From: Agrypnia vestita
Taxonomy: Eukaryota > Arthropoda > Insecta > Trichoptera > Phryganeidae
Assembly: GCA_016648135.1 (NCBI GenBank)
Contig: JADDOH010000178.1
Span: forward strand, 1-64,000
DNA length: 64,000 bases
Direction: 5' to 3'
Shown: positions 31,650 to 43,884 of the stretch, one piece after another
Layout of the letters: each line of letters opens with the position of its first letter
How positions within the stretch are numbered: the stretch's first letter is position 1
The notes under the pieces: model-generated
Seen by the model: only the letters and a program-made list of their open reading frames with translations
The model's database searches: none
Told to the model about the DNA's origin: nothing
Position numbers and translations under genes: made by a program

Positions 31650-34060
31650 TTATATTGTATATTTTAAATTGATCGTTTATTATATTGGGTAATAAATCCT
31701 CCGCCCTTATTGTGTCCTATACAGAGTAGGTTATATTTATTATTACAAAGGCTTATAGTGTTCACTAATCTGATCTAAAATATTTATTATCAAAATAGTG
31801 TTTGTATAACGGTACTTCCTGTCGAATAAATAAATAAACAATTATTTGATTCGATTCCTTTTCAACCCTCAGGCTGTGTTGTTCTGTAATTAAATCCGCC
31901 GCCCTCGTTGAAAGGGCAATCAACCTTCCTTGTTTCAGCCCCAATTACCCTAATAGGGGTGTTCTCTTTTATTTTGCTTAATAAATTCAATTATAAAATA
32001 TACTTTATCAAATTTGACTTGATATTACCAGGGGATGATTGGAGGTTGGCTGCAGATGTAATTATCCCCGCCATTGAGCGGCGAAATCTAAATAATTTGA
32101 GAAACAAAAGATATTTCATTTTTGACTGGAAATATGAAATAATCAAAATTCTCTCATATCAAAATTTAATTAACCTTATCAAAAATAAACGATTTTGCAA
32201 AACGAAAGACCTTTAATTAATTACAGAGATGGTTCGCATTTTTATTTTATATTTTATGCTGCAAGAGGATAATTGAATGTTACAGATAAATATTCCAAAA
32301 AAATAAATTTAGTATTTTAAATATTTACACTTTCGGAAAGAAAAGCACTCGTTTTTTACGTATAGATTTTTAGGGGGATTTGAAAAAATCGATTTGATCA
32401 TTATATCCACATCAATTCTCCTATACTTGACTGTAAACCAAAAACTTCGTCACTTACAAGCGAAAAAATCAAAATGAGCATAAAAAAATCGCTACCTAGA
32501 GGGAGGAGGGGAAGGGGTGCTTTCGGTTTCCAAAGCTTTCATCGTGCAGCTACCACAAAATTTTCTACTACCCAATGAACAACGAAAGGAAATAGATTTA
32601 ACTGCCAAAAATATCATCGATTTTTCAATTTGGGATTTAGGATTTGATGATTTTATATAATATTATAATATTCGTTCGTTCAGTAAAATGAACTGCTCCG
32701 AAAAACAGCTCGTTCATGAATGTTTCACCTCTAGTTGGAATAAAGTGCTAGAAAAAAAATTCCTGTGAAATGATTATATTTTTAAAGATTTTTTTCATCG
32801 CTTTGGAAAGCCTCAAGCAAAACATAATTCCATGTTAAAAATTTCCTTAAATCACTTTTTATTTTTAGGTATTTTTTGTGAGATGTCTTGAGGCCTGCGC
32901 CTCACAACACAAAGCAAACTACTATTTTTCACGAAAGCTCCCCCATCGATCAACGTTCGCAGTATGTAAAATAATGCCTCAGAGATGTGAGAAAAATAGA
33001 TTGGTTTAAAACTAAGACAAAGTATCTGTTGATATTTTTTTGAGAGAATTCCTCTAGGAAGATATTTTTCAAGGTTTTCGTTAGAAAATACTTAAAAATA
33101 AGAGATTCTTAGATAAAAAGTTCAAGGAAGTATTATCCTGATCGATATTGATGGATCAGTGTACTTTAACCGGTCGGGCGCTGGAGCGCAGATCTGCGCT
33201 CCCTAGACACGTATGCGAATTCGGCCTATTTTACCTACGTCTATGGGTTTTTAAAGCTTTTCATTGATTATATCTCAAGTTTTTGAATTAATGAACGAGT
33301 TCTTTTTGTCAAGTAACCTCATTTGCCGCGCAAACCAAACAAAAAATCATTCCAAATGTCGCAATAATTGAGTTTTTTATCTGTTAAAAAAAAGTTTTAT
33401 TTTTAAATTAAAAGTGTTCAAATAAGTATTTTTATATTATTTGATATATTTAGAACTAAAATATTGAAATACACTATCTTAAGTATTATTGCTTCCATGG
33501 TTTTATTCAATAAACATGTGCGTACATTTCTGACAGTAAATTTCGTTATTTATTTTCACTAATAATAAGTAAGTAATTATTGTACAAGTAATTATTGAAA
33601 TATAAGTAACTATCGAAGTCTGTATATTGAGAAACCAAAAACTGCAACTTTTTAGCGATTATTGTTGATTTTTATGTACATGAATATAACCATCACAAAA
33701 AATTATCTAAAAAACAGCATTCGTGAGCGAAATTGCGCGACATCTAAAAAGAAAATGTTTTTATTTAAAACCAGTGACAAAAAAGTGGAAACATTATATT
33801 TCAGATCTGCTGTACAGGCCTATCATTATTCTTTTCATATAAATCAAACAACCATTATTTAATTATTCTTATCATAACTCATTTTATTTGTGGGCGTTGG
33901 CAATAACTATTTTATAGACTGACCAAACTATAGCCTCATACTCCTAAGCTATGAAGTGAGCCGATTCTGAGGAAGGTAGCAATTATTATTCATTATAATT
34001 TCTTAGATCTAAGGGATGGCGTTGCAGTGGTCATGGAATGAAAGAAGTTTGCGTTTAAAT
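31650..34060. other. Long unassigned stretch with one perfect palindrome
   Basis: AT-rich with no recognised coding or repeat family. A perfect 20-bp palindrome, GGAGCGCAGATCTGCGCTCC, sits at 33183-33202. Confidence 0.5.
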
Positions 34061-34065
34061 TATAC

Positions 34066-34110
34066 TAGCTGGTTGGCCCGGCTTCGCTCGGGACCATAAT
34101 TCGATAAGCA
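34066..34110 (+). repeat. CTAGCTG-type transposon end
   Basis: ACTAGCTGGTTGGCCCGGCT followed by TCGCTCGGGACC resembles the ACTAGCTG...CCCG...TTCG words that mark the edges of a widespread insect repeat class. A related edge, in the opposite sense, is at ~44815-44842 (GCAACGCCGGG..CCAGCTGGT). Confidence 0.5.
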
Positions 34111-34239
34111 TAGAATTGTGTTGACGTCTCTTTTTTTCTGGTTTCGGCACCTGTGATTGGATTGCCTTGCTGGACCGTCTTCGCTTTGCCAAAATATCAA
34201 TAGGTATTTTAGCGCACAATCATAACACTCTAGAGAGAA

Positions 34240-36115
34240 CTTTCCAAAACTTTCAAGAGCATTCCGAAATCTTATAGAACTTCCTGGAATCTTCTAGAAC
34301 TTTCCCTTTCCAGAACCTTCTAAGGCATTATAATTCTTTCTGGAACTTCTAGACCCACCGACGCACTCCCTCACTCAGTTTGGAACCTTGTAGATCTTTC
34401 TGATAGCTTGTAGAACTTTCTCCTTCCAGAACTTTTAGAGCATTCTCGAACCCTCTAGAACTTTCCGGAACCTTTAAAACTTGCTGACACATTCTGCAAC
34501 TCAGTTTGGAACCTTAAAGAACTTTCTGAAACTTTCTCTATCCAGAACTTTCTAGAGCATTCTGGAACCTTCTCTTAATCTTCTGGAAACTTCTAGACTC
34601 ACCGATGAACTCAGCCACTCGGTTTGGAACCTTAAAAAACCTTTTTAAACTTTCTTCTTCCAGAACCTTCTAAAGCATTCGAGAACCTTAATGAACATTC
34701 TGGAATCTTCTAGACTCACAGACACACTCCGCCACACTGTTTGGAACGTTGGAAATCTTGCGGGAATCTTCTACAGCGTTCTCCTTCCAGAACATTCGAG
34801 AAATTAATTGAACGTTTTAGAACCTTCTAGGTTCACCGACACGTTCCGCCACTCTGTTCGGAACCTTTTAGAACCTTATTGAACTTTGTCTTTCTAGAAT
34901 CTTCTAAAGCATTCTAGGACCTTCATGAACGTTCTGGAACCTTACAGACTCACATTCACTCTCCGCCACTCTTTTTGGAACGTAAGAGAACATTCTTTAG
35001 AAGAATAAAGAATCTTTTACAACGTTCTCCTTCTAGAACATTCTAGAAATTTATCAAACGTTGTGGAACCTTATAGAGTCACAGATACACTCCGTCTTTT
35101 TATCGTTTTTTATCGTCCAGATAAACGTCCGTTTATCTGGAACCGTATAGAACTTTCTATAATCTTCTAGAACGTTCTACTTCTAGAACTTTCTAGAGCT
35201 TTATCGAACGTTCTGGAATCTTCTAATCTCGCTGACACACTCCGCACTCAATTTAGAACCTTATAGATTTTTTGTGAATATTCTATAATGTTCACCTTCC
35301 AGAACTTTCTGCACCTTTATCGAACATTCTGAAATCTTCTAGACTCACCGACACACTCCGCCAGTCAGTTTGGAACCTTATAGAGTCTTCTCGAACGTTT
35401 TTTTTCCAGAACGTTCTAAAGCATTCGAGAAAAATCATGAACTTTCTATTCTAGACTCACTGACACACCTTGCCACTCAATCTTCTAGAACCTTTTCCTT
35501 TTACAATTTTCTAAAGCATTATCGAACATTCTAGAATCATCCAGACTCACCGGCACACTCCGCCATTCAATTTGACACTTTATAGAATGTTCTTGAACTT
35601 TCTGATTCCAGAAACTTGTAAAGAATTCGAAAACCTTCATGAACGTTGTGGAACCTTCTAGACACACTGATACACTACGCTTCTCACTTAGGAACCTAAT
35701 AAACTTTTAATAATCTTCTAGAATGTTTAGAACGTTATAGAACTTTCGTGAATCTTCTAGAACGTTCTCCATCCAGAACATTCTTGAACTTTGTCGAACA
35801 GTCTGGAACCTTATAGAATCACAGACACACTCTGCCACCAGAATTTTATAGACCTTTATCAAACGTTCTGGCACCTTCTCGACTCACCTCTTAGTTTGGA
35901 GCCTTATAGAATTTTCGGGAATCTTCTAGAACACTCCCCTTCCAGAACTTTCTAAAGCTTTACTAGACATTCTGAAACATTCTTAACTCACCGGCACACT
36001 TCGCCACTTAGTTTGGAACCTTATAGAACTTTTGGGAATTTTCTAGAACATTCTCCTTCCAGAACTTTCTAGAGCGAATTTTTCTGGAACCTTCTAAACT
36101 TACCGACACAGTCGG
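34240..36115. repeat. Degenerate ~115-120 bp tandem array rich in heat-shock-element-like units
   Basis: A recurring anchor (ACTCACCGACACACTCCGCC and variants, followed by ACTCAGTTTGGAACC) appears near 34351, 34481, 34602, 34711, 34831, 34945, 35075, 35226, 35341, 35453, 35541, 35661, 35818, 35880, 35975 and 36095. Between anchors the DNA is almost all GAAnnTTC pentamer pairs. For example, 34287-34304 reads GAATCTTCTAGAACTTTC, four alternating GAA/TTC units at exact 5-base spacing, and 35776-35788 is another perfect trimer. Heat-shock factor binds nGAAn arrays of this kind. Whether it does so here is inference. No coding frame spans the array. Confidence 0.9.
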
Positions 36116-36340
36116 CGGGCCCATTCTGGGACAATTTCATGTATTTGCGGCCTTCCCATAACAAAACAATGTGCTAGAATGCACATTTTCGTCACCCACT
36201 CCCACCCACGATCAGCCACCCCCACCAAACTCGCACATTTTCAATGGGACACCAAGGGCTATCCACCACCATAACCACCAGGGAGTGGTATTATCTGGTT
36301 GTGAAGAAAACTTGGCGGATAGAGAAACACGGGTTTCTTT

Positions 36341-36368
36341 CTATATATATATATATATATATATATAT
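36341..36368. repeat. (AT)n microsatellite
   Basis: About 14 TA dinucleotides. Confidence 0.95.
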
Positions 36369-36424
36369 TGATTTAATTCTTATCAGAGTTATGATCTGGT
36401 AGTAAGTGAAGGTGCAAAAGTGAA

Positions 36425-36690
36425 CTAAGAGAGTAAGACTAAGAATACGCGTGGCTGGAGATCCACCCGAGACGAGAGCCTAGCAAGGCTGGCTTTCGGC
36501 CAGCCGTGGAAACTTGATGATGTGATGTATTCCTTTGGTTTCCAGCTCGTAATATGTACCCCCTGTGTGTCACTTGTACGAGAGCTGAAATTAACTTCAT
36601 GGCAGTATTGTGTTCATAATATATTAACCTACTTATTTGACCCGACTCAGCAATATAACCATAACAACTAACAATGTTTGACTGTTTATT
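36425..36690 (+). repeat. Dispersed repeat U, copy 2
   Basis: GAGTAAGACTAAGAATACGC, GGAGATCCACCCGAGACGAG, CTTGATGATG and TTATTTGACCCGACTC are colinear with 27345-27600. Confidence 0.65.
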
Positions 36691-37779
36691 TTTCAAGTGT
36701 GCACTACCTACAAATCTTATCGGGTCGGATTGTTTTGATCGTTGTTGTTACTATGGCGTACTGACTGAAATATATTAATGTTTTACGGAGACGAGGATTT
36801 GGCGCATGGAAGTTGATGCTGCTGATAGTTTTCGTGCTTCCGCTAATATTAACCTTTTTAGCAAAGACAGATCCACAAGTTGACACACAGATTGCACATC
36901 TGGTTTACCAAGTTCTTATTAGTGATTTGTCTTATTTGTTTTAAATGTATTAAAAAATCTTCGTTCTAAAATCACACCTACGGAATAAAAATGCGTTTTT
37001 ATTAAAATATTTATATGATATAGTAATGTGATACGAATAATAACATAATAAGGTAGAACATAACATAGAAGGTAGCCTAATTTTTCATCAAACGTTCCCA
37101 AAACCTCTCAAAATATAAAATATAATATAAAAATATGATATAATAAATCGCAAAGTTCTGATACGGGATTGTGCTCCCTCCCGTAGAGCCATACGGGCGA
37201 AATTTCCACCACCCCGCGCGCACATACTGCTAACGACCCAACATGATGGCAAATTTAGGCCCCATTTAGGAGACGGATGCTCTGGGCGCACAGGAAATTC
37301 GAAAATTGATTTAATTTCATCCCTTATGTTACGCAGGCTTTGTCGCATCCCTCAGCACGCCTCAAGTGTGACACATGTAACATTTTACAACACTAAATGT
37401 ATAAAGATATGAACTTAACCCCTTCTTTAGGCGAGGTTACAACGGTAGAATGTCCTCCTTCCGTATATTTAAGGCACATTTATACCGCAGTTAAAGAATT
37501 TATTTTTGCATAATTAGTCCCTTATCAAAAAAACGTATGTTTTTACAAAAGACGTTTATTATTCGTTTCAAACCGAGTGTCTTCAGATAAGAACTTTTTT
37601 TTGCAATATAGTGCAACTTATTTTCTCACTTACTAATATATTATTACGAGGTACTAAGTACCTACTAAAGCGCTAAAAATAGCACACGCACATCGACACG
37701 CAATCGTATGCAGTCAACGTGACGGTGGACCGATTACGTACGCCTTCCGGGGTCACTCGACCGTGACCGCGTTATCTCT
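36691..37779. other. No recognisable gene
   Basis: Several short frames without motifs. No repeat recognised. Confidence 0.4.
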
Positions 37780-37920
37780 CTGGAACATTCAATAACATTC
37801 GATCGATACGAAGAATAACCTGGAACGTTCGTAATGTTTCACGTTAGCTCTCAAAATAATCTTTCGAGAGAATTTTGGTAAATAAGGAGTCACGCGACGT
37901 GGGCTCAGGAAATCAGTTTG
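37780..37920 (+). promoter_or_regulatory. Heat-shock-type promoter candidate
   Basis: GGAACATTC (37782-37790) and GGAACGTTCGTAATGTTTC (37822-37840) are paired GAAnnTTC sites. They are followed by TAAATAAG (37879-37886) and an insect-type initiator TCAGTT (37913-37918) about 35 bases on. Downstream to 38034 is an A-rich leader (AGTGCAAGTAAAAAGTGAAT) ending at AGGATGAATTT, but the frame from that ATG closes after 13 codons. The promoter reading is inference; no gene is identified downstream. Confidence 0.35.
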
Positions 37921-38034
37921 TGAAAATTAACAAGGCGACATCTCCGTGAATCAGTGAACCAGTGTGAATACAACACGCGATATTAGTAAGTGAAACTAGT
38001 GCAAGTAAAAAGTGAATAATAAAGAGGAGACCAG

Positions 38035-38615
38035 GATGAATTTTTTCTACGGGCGAATATCTAAGAGAGTTTTTCGGACATGATCAAAAGATTAGAAAAA
38101 GCGTAAATTAGTGAGAAACAAGGAACAGTTTAATAATAAGTACGAGAAATACCGTGACAATACTTTTAAGATTATTGTGTAGGCCAGATTTAGTTCCTTG
38201 TTTCTAATCATTCCACACTTTTTTCCAGTTCAAGTTGCGTTTCAATTACAAAAAGTAGAACCAGTGACTACAGTCCCTACACTTATATTTAAATGTGCTA
38301 AAAAGTCAGATTTTATTTTTGCCTCAAGCGTGGGCGCTTTCCCTCCGTCAACAACAGAATTCTGTAATCGATATCAATTTCATAATCGCCCATCTTTAAA
38401 ATACACCATTACATTTACATATAAGTGTGGTTATTAAAAAAAAATATTTTTCATGTAATGTAATTTTAAAACATTTTCCTTACTGACCACACAATTTTTT
38501 TTTTTAGAAATAATATTTACTTTATTTACATACTCTTATATGATCACACTACATTATTTTATTATTTGTATTAATTAAAATTAAAAATAAAATAGCATGT
38601 CCCCAAAAAGCACCA
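38035..38615. other. Unassigned, with a 13-bp inverted repeat
   Basis: AGAAACAAGGAAC (~38113-38125) is mirrored at ~38191-38203. No coding motif. Confidence 0.4.
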
Positions 38616-38619
38616 ATAC

Positions 38620-38915
38620 AACACTAGAACGGCTCAAAACTATCACATAACACACGCCAAAACAAAAACAGGATAATCCCGACTAATTTGCAACGAATTA
38701 AAACTATACAACCACCTACCACAACAGACTAAACAACTGACTACTGACAAATTCAAAACAGATATGACAAAAATGCTAAAACTCTGCCAACTATAAAAAA
38801 ATGACTTTGTATCTAAATTATATTATTATTATATTCCTATATTGAATCATGTAAAAATGTTATCCATAAACCTTTTAGGTTTCTATTATATTTTAAATTA
38901 AAAAATTAAAAAATA
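38620..38915 (+). pseudogene. Non-LTR C-terminus and 3' end
   Basis: One frame gives ELKLYNHLPQQTKQL, TTDKFKTDMTKML, the YN-LP------ T---FK-----L pattern that closes many jockey-like ORF2 proteins, then a stop. A (TTA)-rich 3' UTR and an AAATTAAAAAATTAAAAAAT end follow. Strongly 5' truncated. Confidence 0.55.
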
Positions 38916-38994
38916 TGCTGGTGTAAGGGGACAGGAAATAAAGTATATTAAGTGGGTACACATATTAAAAATCAGCACATTAATTTGTTAAACA

Positions 38995-39500
38995 GTTGTC
39001 TACTCCCCAACACTAGCATCTTCAGCTGTTTGTTGAATAGTTTTACACTATTTAATTCCTTTATAGAATTGGGGTTTCCATTATAGAAATCGATCGCGGT
39101 GTATAGGAAACCATATCTCTCTATTATATTACGCGGTATATCACTTTTTATATATTCTCTTGTTTTTTGTATTGTCTATGTACGTCACTGTTCTGGTAAA
39201 GGATGATATTCGTTTTTAATAATTTATTCTTTATTTTATAAGTCATCTTTATATTTTCCAAATATATATGATCTTCTAGGTTAAGCACGCCGGTGATTTT
39301 GTACAAGTCAGTGGTTTTGGTGTATCGATCTAGGTTGAAGATTATTTTAACGGCTCTGTTTAAAGTTCTTTGTATCATTCCCTGCGCCTGTAAATTTCAC
39401 TGTGACCAAATAATAATGCCATATAAAATATGAGGGAGAATAAAAGCATTGTAAATCATTTTTTTAGTTCTTGTATCAAATAATTGTTCAGCTCTTTTCA
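38995..39500 (-). pseudogene. Jockey/RTE-like non-LTR C-terminus (family K)
   Basis: Reverse strand: KMIYNAFILPHILYGIIIWS, a stop, then MIQRTLNRAVKIIFNLDRYT, KTTDLYKITGVLNLEDHIYL and a YKIKNKLL stretch. The order (K-IY-A-I-P--LYG---W, then Q---NRA-KIIF, then the L-W--L-----LE--) is typical of the region after the RT core. One stop lies between the two parts. No RT active site. Confidence 0.7.
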
Positions 39501-39904
39501 TCACTATAGGACAAAGTTTTTTTAAAAGAACTTTTCCCCTATGGAATTCAATACTACATTAAATTTTCTTGTATGTAAAACATCGCTCGAGCGAAACTTT
39601 TATTGACAATTAATTGTAATGGAATCGTAGAGTGGGAGGCTCTTTGCGAGAGTGCCGACACAACAATACAAATGGATGTTGATATCCAATGCGGCTTTGT
39701 GGATACTAGCAAGCCACTGTGAATTACTGTTCATCATGTATTTTTTGTAAATTGAAACAGATTATTTATCGAATACATCCGCCAGGGCTAGGGTAGACGG
39801 AAAAGCTTTCAAAATTGTTGGTTTCTCCAAAACAGGCAACTTTTGAGTAAATTTTTGTTTATTTTTGTTGTAGAAAAAATTAAGCACTATTAAAATCTTT
39901 CGTA

Positions 39905-40125
39905 ATCTCTGGAATGTTCCACAAAGCTCTGGAATCGACTGGGACATTCTCGCAAGCTCCGGAAACATCAAGAAAACGATATTACGTACATAAAGGAATC
40001 GACCAGCTACTGCGCAATGTGCATTGTTAACGTTTGACTAGTGCAACATAGAAACGTGTAAGCCGAGTGACAGACGTTGCACAAAGTACCTTAGTGCGAA
40101 ATTGGGCGGAATGTTCTTGAAAGTG
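39905..40125 (+). promoter_or_regulatory. Cluster of heat-shock-element-like sites
   Basis: GGAATGTTCC (39911-39920), GGGACATTCTCG and CTCCGGAAAC lie within 60 bases. GGAATGTTCTTGAAAG (40109-40124) is a perfect GAAnnTTCnnGAA trimer. Another TTCTAGAA core is at 40706-40713, on the other side of an inserted family B copy. No gene is recognised beside it. Confidence 0.35.
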
Positions 40126-40204
40126 ATCGATGCGATAGAAACGGCGTAATTAAAAGTGTTCCACGGACGAGTGACTAGAGGTATTTATTTCGAATGATTG
40201 ATTT

Positions 40205-40690
40205 TATAATAACTTACTTACTAATCATCACGCCGTTTTCCCCCAAGTGTAGACAGAGAAGATAGAACGCCATATTCTTCTACACTGGCACACCATTTTG
40301 CTTCTGCTACATTCACAAATCTCTTCAGGCATGCTCATATATTGCTGGGGTTTTTAACAGGGCCATTCTCCAACATTTCTAGTATCTGATCATGCCAGGT
40401 CTTTTGTGGACGTCCTTTTTTCCTCTTGCATTCAACACTTGCCTGGTTCTACATGACCAAACCATCTCAGGACTCCTTTTATTATTATATCTACCACACT
40501 GCAGTCAGCACGAAATTCACTTCTACATATTTTGTTTATTCCTCACCCTATCGACCAAATATTTTCCACACAAGCCTCTTTCTTAGTGTCCGCATATCCA
40601 CCGCATTCAGTCTTCTTTCAATCCTTTTTTTTCAATTTCAGGCTTCACTTCCATATCAGAGTTGGCACTAGAACTTTGTTATATAGCTAC
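40205..40690 (-). pseudogene. Non-LTR RT tail (family B, copy 6)
   Basis: Reverse strand: tail fragments VDIRTLRKRLVWKIFGR, then VVDIIIKGVLRWFGHVE, a deletion, and QVLNARGKKGRPQKTWHDQI. It runs to the family terminus GTGATTAGTAAGTAAGTTA. About 35 residues between GHVE and the RGRP block are missing. It interrupts a region with GAAnnTTC sites on both sides. Confidence 0.7.
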
Positions 40691-41282
40691 AAAGTGTGTG
40701 AAATATTCTAGAAACATTCAGTGAAAATGAATTTTGAGACGGTGCTCTATTTCACTTCGTATTCAGTGACTTTTCGCAATAAATTCAAGTTTAAATTGTT
40801 TTAATGTTATTAATTTAACTTTCTATGTACATAATTATGGTCTTCCACTCCGTTCAGCTGACAACACTTTAGTATCCATCCCCATTCATGAGAACAAAGT
40901 CTTCAACTTCTCAATCAAGTACAGTCGGCTAGACTATGGAATCAACTGTACACAGACATCACATCATCACATACCATAAATATCTTCCAAAGTAGACTAA
41001 AATAATTTCACCTTTCCCAAAAACGTAGTTTAATCCTTCCTTATCTTATCTGTCTCCTGCCCGTTTAATTATAATGGGGCTCATTTTTTTTCTATAACAC
41101 TTTTTATAGTGACTTATACAAGCTAACCATAATACAAAAATATATATAGAATGTTAAGTAATTACTTGGAGAGAGAGGCAAGTTTAAATGAAATATTTTA
41201 TTTTGTTTCAGAAAATATTTACCCGTATCAAACTCTCTAACGAGAAAGTTTTTAAAACTAACCTAAGATATTTATATACGGA
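40691..41282. other. No recognisable gene
   Basis: Apart from the TTCTAGAA site at 40706-40713, nothing recognised. Confidence 0.4.
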
Positions 41283-41700
41283 ACTCAGGCATGGCAGGTT
41301 CACTAAGACGCTTGTGTAGAAAATCTTTGGTCGATAGAGTGAGGAATAAACAAATTAGAAGTGAATGCAACGCTGGCTATAGTGTGGTAGATAGAATAAA
41401 GAAAGGAGTGCTGAGATGGTTTGGTCATGTCGAACATATGAACGAAGAAAGGATGGTTAAGAAAATATATGAGGCGAGTGTTGAAGGTAACGGGAATAGA
41501 GGAAAACGATCAGATACTACAAGTATTTCAGGATGGCCCTGTTAAAAGCCTCAACAACCGTAGAACTTGTGTGAGAAGATATATGAATGTGGCCGAAGCA
41601 AAGTGGTACGCCAGGATAGAAGAGTGTGGCGTTAAATCCTCTCTGCCTACCCTTGCGGAGAAATGGCGTGATTGTTTGTTAATTAGTTAGTTAGTTAGAC
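41283..41700 (+). pseudogene. Non-LTR RT tail with (TTAG)n end (family B, copy 7)
   Basis: Best-preserved family B tail: SLRRLCRKSLVDRVRNKQIR, SECNAGYSVVDRIKKGVLRW, FGHVEHMNEERMVKKIYEAS, VEGNGNRG, then a 19-base deletion and frame change, QILQVFQDGPVKSLNNRRTC and VRRYMNVAEAK, then TTAGTTAGTTAG (41683-41697). The loss within GRPRKTWHDQ breaks the frame. Confidence 0.82.
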
Positions 41701-41814
41701 AAAAAGTTCTTGTTTATGCTGAATTTTGATCTAATCGCCTGCATTAAGTATAAAACGTCTCGGTATTTTTCATCGAGGAATTTTACCAACATAAAACTCG
41801 TGCAATAGATACAA

Positions 41815-41880
41815 CACAGATGTTGAAAAGTTTAGAAAGCCTACTTTGAGGGAAGCTTTCTAAACTTTTCAACATCTGTG
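41815..41880. repeat. Perfect 26-bp inverted repeat, 14-base loop
   Basis: CACAGATGTTGAAAAGTTTA plus six more bases (41815-41840) is exactly mirrored at 41855-41880. It flanks no recognised gene. Confidence 0.95.
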
Positions 41881-42226
41881 AATGCGAAGCGAACGTTGGG
41901 ATTAATTCAAGATAAATACGTGTTGTTTTCGTTTTCGGTAATTGAATATTTACAATTCATATTTTATTTGCAGCTTGAAAGAGTAAGTTTTACATTTCAA
42001 AAATGCAGATTGGAAAGATATTAGTAAGTGAGAAGCAATTTAAAATTTTATTTTAAAATGATAACATTTTTTACTTGCACTATTTATTATTTTTATCAAT
42101 TGGAACGTTTTCAATGCTGACGTATCATCTTCAGTAATAGTACTAATACTAAACTTAAGACTAAAGAACGGCATCAGGAGTGGGGGGAGGGGAGATAAGA
42201 GTTGGGTGGGTGTAAGGGCGAGGTCC
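41881..42226. other. No recognisable gene
   Basis: A CAATGCTGACGTATCATCTTCAG motif region near 42111-42133 loosely recalls the hairpin edges of other repeats here. Confidence 0.35.
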
Positions 42227-42302
42227 AATATAACTAACTAATTAACTAACCATCACGCTGTTTCCCTGCAGGGTTAGGCAGAGAGGATTGAACGCCACAC
42301 TA
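42227..42302 (-). pseudogene. Family B 3' terminus only (copy 8)
   Basis: AACTAACTAATTAACTAACC at the 3' end, then CATCACGCTGTTTCCCTGCA and GAGAGGATTGAACGCCACAC. Severely 5' truncated, as short target-primed insertions often are. Confidence 0.8.
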
Positions 42303-43880
42303 ATACAATATTACTTCCAAAAATAAGCTGGATTGATAGTAGATGATTGATAGTCGATAATGTAAAAGAAAAAATAAATCGTTAAAACATTAAAAACCCG
42401 GAAATCACAATATTTTGAGATTGATTTTAAATTTTTAAAAATTAAAAAAAATCTTGAATAAGATTTCACGCGTTGCGCGACCAACTGTTTATTCTGGGAC
42501 AATCATGTTCATTATATATGTAAGCGGCGCAAGCGAGTGCCTAATAACACTGTTAATTTTTAATAGAATTCAAAATAATTTTATACAATATCCACCAAGT
42601 GTCTCTCATATATCAGTCACCCAAATATTTATTGATTTTTCCGTATAAATTAATTCATCAAACGCTCAAAAAGAGGTACAATAAATTGACCCCATAAGAT
42701 CCGACAATCAAATTGAATTGAGTTTGGGGGGGTGCGGAGTATGGAGGGAACGGAAGGGGGCGGGATGGGATACTATCACTGCAGCGTAAAAGCCTATTAA
42801 ATAAATAAAAGAACAATGCACGAGAATACAAATCTGATATATAGAAATAATTGACTTTTTAGAGATAGCGGTTGGTTGAAATTTATTGCCAGAATGAATT
42901 CTTACTCCTGGAATGGATCGCATTCAGCCATACAACCTCGAGATATTTTTGCATTTAGAAAGCAATGAAACATGCTCCGCAGTGTTGGTGATAACGCGGC
43001 GGCTTTGATGTCAGTAGCGAGCAGTGACTCGTACTCGTAAAATAGGCTTTTTTATTTTATAATTATTTTAAGAATTCCTCCACCATATAAGACTTATTCA
43101 GTCTTTCAGACGTTAACGTAAGATCAGTCATTAACGTTTAAGTACTCGCTTTTAAATTTTATCATAACGACTAACTTCGGGCCAATAATGTCTATAAATA
43201 ATAAATCGACGCTGTATATATAATAAATCATATGTGACGTTTCAGTACATTCTGCAATAAACGAATGAAACTGAATATAAAAATAAAAAAATAATTGATT
43301 CTAAATTATTCTATATTAGAACAATTTAAAATCATTAGAAATTAGTAAAGCGTATAATAGTATACAAAATATTATTAATAATCAATTAAATTTAACTACT
43401 AGCCCAATTCTAAAAATATTTCCAATAATTGCGAGTAATCAAGAACTTCAGTAATAATATTTAAAAATAATTTTTCAAATAATTTAGAAAAACAGGAAAC
43501 AAAAGACATTTCATTTTGATATTTTGACAATTATACAACACCCTGGATGGACGATGGAAAGGTTTTTCTGAAACATGTTGGTGTAATTAATCAAATAAAA
43601 GTAGTAGATATATACAAATAATACAGTCAATATTTTTTTAAATGCAAATCTACAATCTTGCTGAATCAATTGAAAAAAAAAGAAGATATTTGTCTGTTCA
43701 TTTATTTATTCATTTATTTATTAACTTATTTATTTATTATTTTTTAAATTGACTTATTATTATTTTTATTTTTTATTTCATTTTAATTATTTTTTTTAAT
43801 TAATTGAGCAACTTTGTAGACTGACATTCGGAGAATGAAAAATCGACAGGAAATCTTTGAATTAACGATATTAAATCAGA
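42303..43880. other. Long unassigned AT-rich stretch
   Basis: No motif, TIR pair or known repeat recognised. Confidence 0.45.
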
Positions 43881-43884
43881 AGCT

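Noticed and set aside
34240..36115. CRISPR array
   Set aside because: Units are diverged, of uneven length, without constant repeats or unique spacers, and the context is a eukaryotic repeat region.
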